NCBI RefSeq assembly: GCF_900111745.1
Contig: NZ_FOIJ01000006.1
Coordinates: 62,001 to 126,000 of the forward strand
Direction: 5' to 3'
Source: Stigmatella erecta
GTDB lineage: Bacteria; Myxococcota; Myxococcia; Myxococcales; Myxococcaceae
DNA: 64,000 bases
In this document: piece by piece, positions 63,239 to 64,000 of the stretch
Position numbering within the stretch: position 1 is the stretch's first letter
Layout of the letters: the number at the start of each line of letters is the position of its first letter
Translations under genes and position numbers: made by a program
Notes under the pieces: generated by a model
What the model was told of the DNA's origin: nothing
Database searches by the model: none
What the model saw: the letters and a program-made list of their open reading frames with translations, nothing else

Positions 63239-64000
63239 TCACGTGCTGAGCGCGCGCACGCGCGCGGCGAGGTTCCGGGTGAAGAGCCGGTAGATGCGCA
63301 GCGCCGCCCCGTCGTGCGTGTCCAGGTAGTGCTGGAAGCCCGCCCGGGTGATGCGCAGCGCCCGCACCGCCGTGCGCGCGCGCACCTGCGCCGAGGTGAG
63401 CCCGTCCTGGATGAGGGAGATTTCGCCCAGGTACGCCCCGGGCCCCAGGGTGTTGAGCCGCTTGGCGTCCTGCTCCGGGCCGCTGAACACGTCCACCGTG
63501 CCCTCCAGCAGCACGAAGAGGCCCGAGCCCTGCGTGCCCTTCTCCAGCACCGTGGCCCCCTCGGGGATGAGCACCTGCTGCGCCACCCGGTACAGGTCCT
63601 TCATGTCGTCGAGCGACAGCTCGCCGAAGATGGGAATGGCCTTGAGGTAGCCGTAGCCACTGGTGGCCGAGGCCGGACGGGCCACCTGCGGCACCGAGGA
63701 GGGCTGGGGGCTGGAGCCCGGCAGGCGCGCGAGCACCTCGTTGGCCTCCGTGTCCCGGCCCACCCGCTTGAGCAGCCGCGCCTGCTCGGCGAGCACCGCG
63801 GGATCCGCGCGCGCCTCCTCCGAGCCGCGCAGGGTGTCCACCAGCAGCGCCAGCGCGCGCCGCGTCTGCCCCTCGTGGTCCAGCAGGGTGCAGATGCGCA
63901 GCACGGACTCCAGGTGGCGCGAGTCATCCACCGGCACGCCGCACAGCGCCTCCACCTCGGCGTGCACGTTGCCCAGCTCGCGGTACACCGCCGCGGCCTC
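63239..64000 (-). CDS. TPR/cyclic-nucleotide-binding protein, 3' part
   Basis: The last 254 codons; the start lies beyond the right edge. Helical TPR-like repeats (about the first 120 visible residues) lead to one cNMP-binding domain: IPIFGELSLDDMKDLY, EGATVLEKGTQGSGLFVLLEGTVDVF and YLGEISLIQDGLTSAQVRA, the cassette, in which the usual Arg is Thr. It shares the plan of the next gene and is separated from it by 16 bp, so they look like a tandem pair from duplication. No enzymatic domain is visible in the portion present. Confidence 0.8.
   Translation of the reverse strand, partial: EAAAVYRELGNVHAEVEALCGVPVDDSRHLESVLRICTLLDHEGQTRRALALLVDTLRGSEEARADPAVLAEQARLLKRVGRDTEANEVLARLPGSSPQPSSVPQVARPASATSGYGYLKAIPIFGELSLDDMKDLYRVAQQVLIPEGATVLEKGTQGSGLFVLLEGTVDVFSGPEQDAKRLNTLGPGAYLGEISLIQDGLTSAQVRARTAVRALRITRAGFQHYLDTHDGAALRIYRLFTRNLAARVRALST

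Overview
The window reads as chromosomal DNA of a GC-rich myxobacterium (Myxococcota, most likely Cystobacterineae such as Stigmatella, Cystobacter or Archangium). This is inferred from strong GC bias at third codon positions, two-component and sigma-54 regulation, a REC-REC-PilZ regulator, an extra Hsp70, a MoxR-vWA-propeller system and split ATP synthase genes. No sequence search was possible. No tRNA, rRNA, CRISPR array, insertion sequence or prophage was seen.

Layout. 1-5.7 kb: truncated secreted prolyl oligopeptidase, YebC-family protein, M3 metallopeptidase lipoprotein, methyltransferase-like protein, small secreted protein. 5.7-11.8 kb, minus strand: MoxR ATPase, small protein, vWA/propeller protein and a large propeller protein; the last three are joined by ATGA overlaps and form a MoxR-vWA-bpX ternary system. 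11.9-20.3 kb: beta-barrel protein, esterase, MATE exporter, propeller lipoprotein, REC-REC-PilZ regulator, Hsp70. 20.5-24.4 kb: atpH and atpA separated by a PAS histidine kinase gene, with no atpG, atpD or atpC following. 24.5-32.7 kb: HAD phosphatase, OmpA-like protein, MFS exporter, beta-barrel protein, nucleotidyltransferase, CBS protein, patatin-like phospholipase.

32.9-37.0 kb is a surface lipase/FadL pair like Vibrio VolA-FadL, closed by a classic terminator. 37.1-43.3 kb is a tightly coupled operon: PabC-like PLP enzyme, PaaK-like CoA ligase, PabB (with the PIKGT lysine), PabA and a KAS III-like enzyme. Together these suggest that chorismate is turned into 4-aminobenzoate, activated as a CoA ester and used as a starter for condensation. 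A convergent fatty acyl-AMP ligase with a fused carrier domain follows. A class II DAHP synthase (shikimate entry), a Rieske oxygenase and a PhlG-like C-C hydrolase lie about 11 kb further on.

45.8-55.6 kb is a divergent export locus. On the minus strand are HlyD, two ABC ATPases and two ABC-2 permeases (YbhGFSR-like with YbhF split in two). On the plus strand are a TolC protein, a histidine kinase and an NtrC-type activator. Between them lies a textbook -24/-12 sigma-54 promoter with an upstream dyad. The right end carries a SEC-C protein, an aldo/keto reductase and two TPR/cyclic-nucleotide-binding proteins, the last cut by the window edge.
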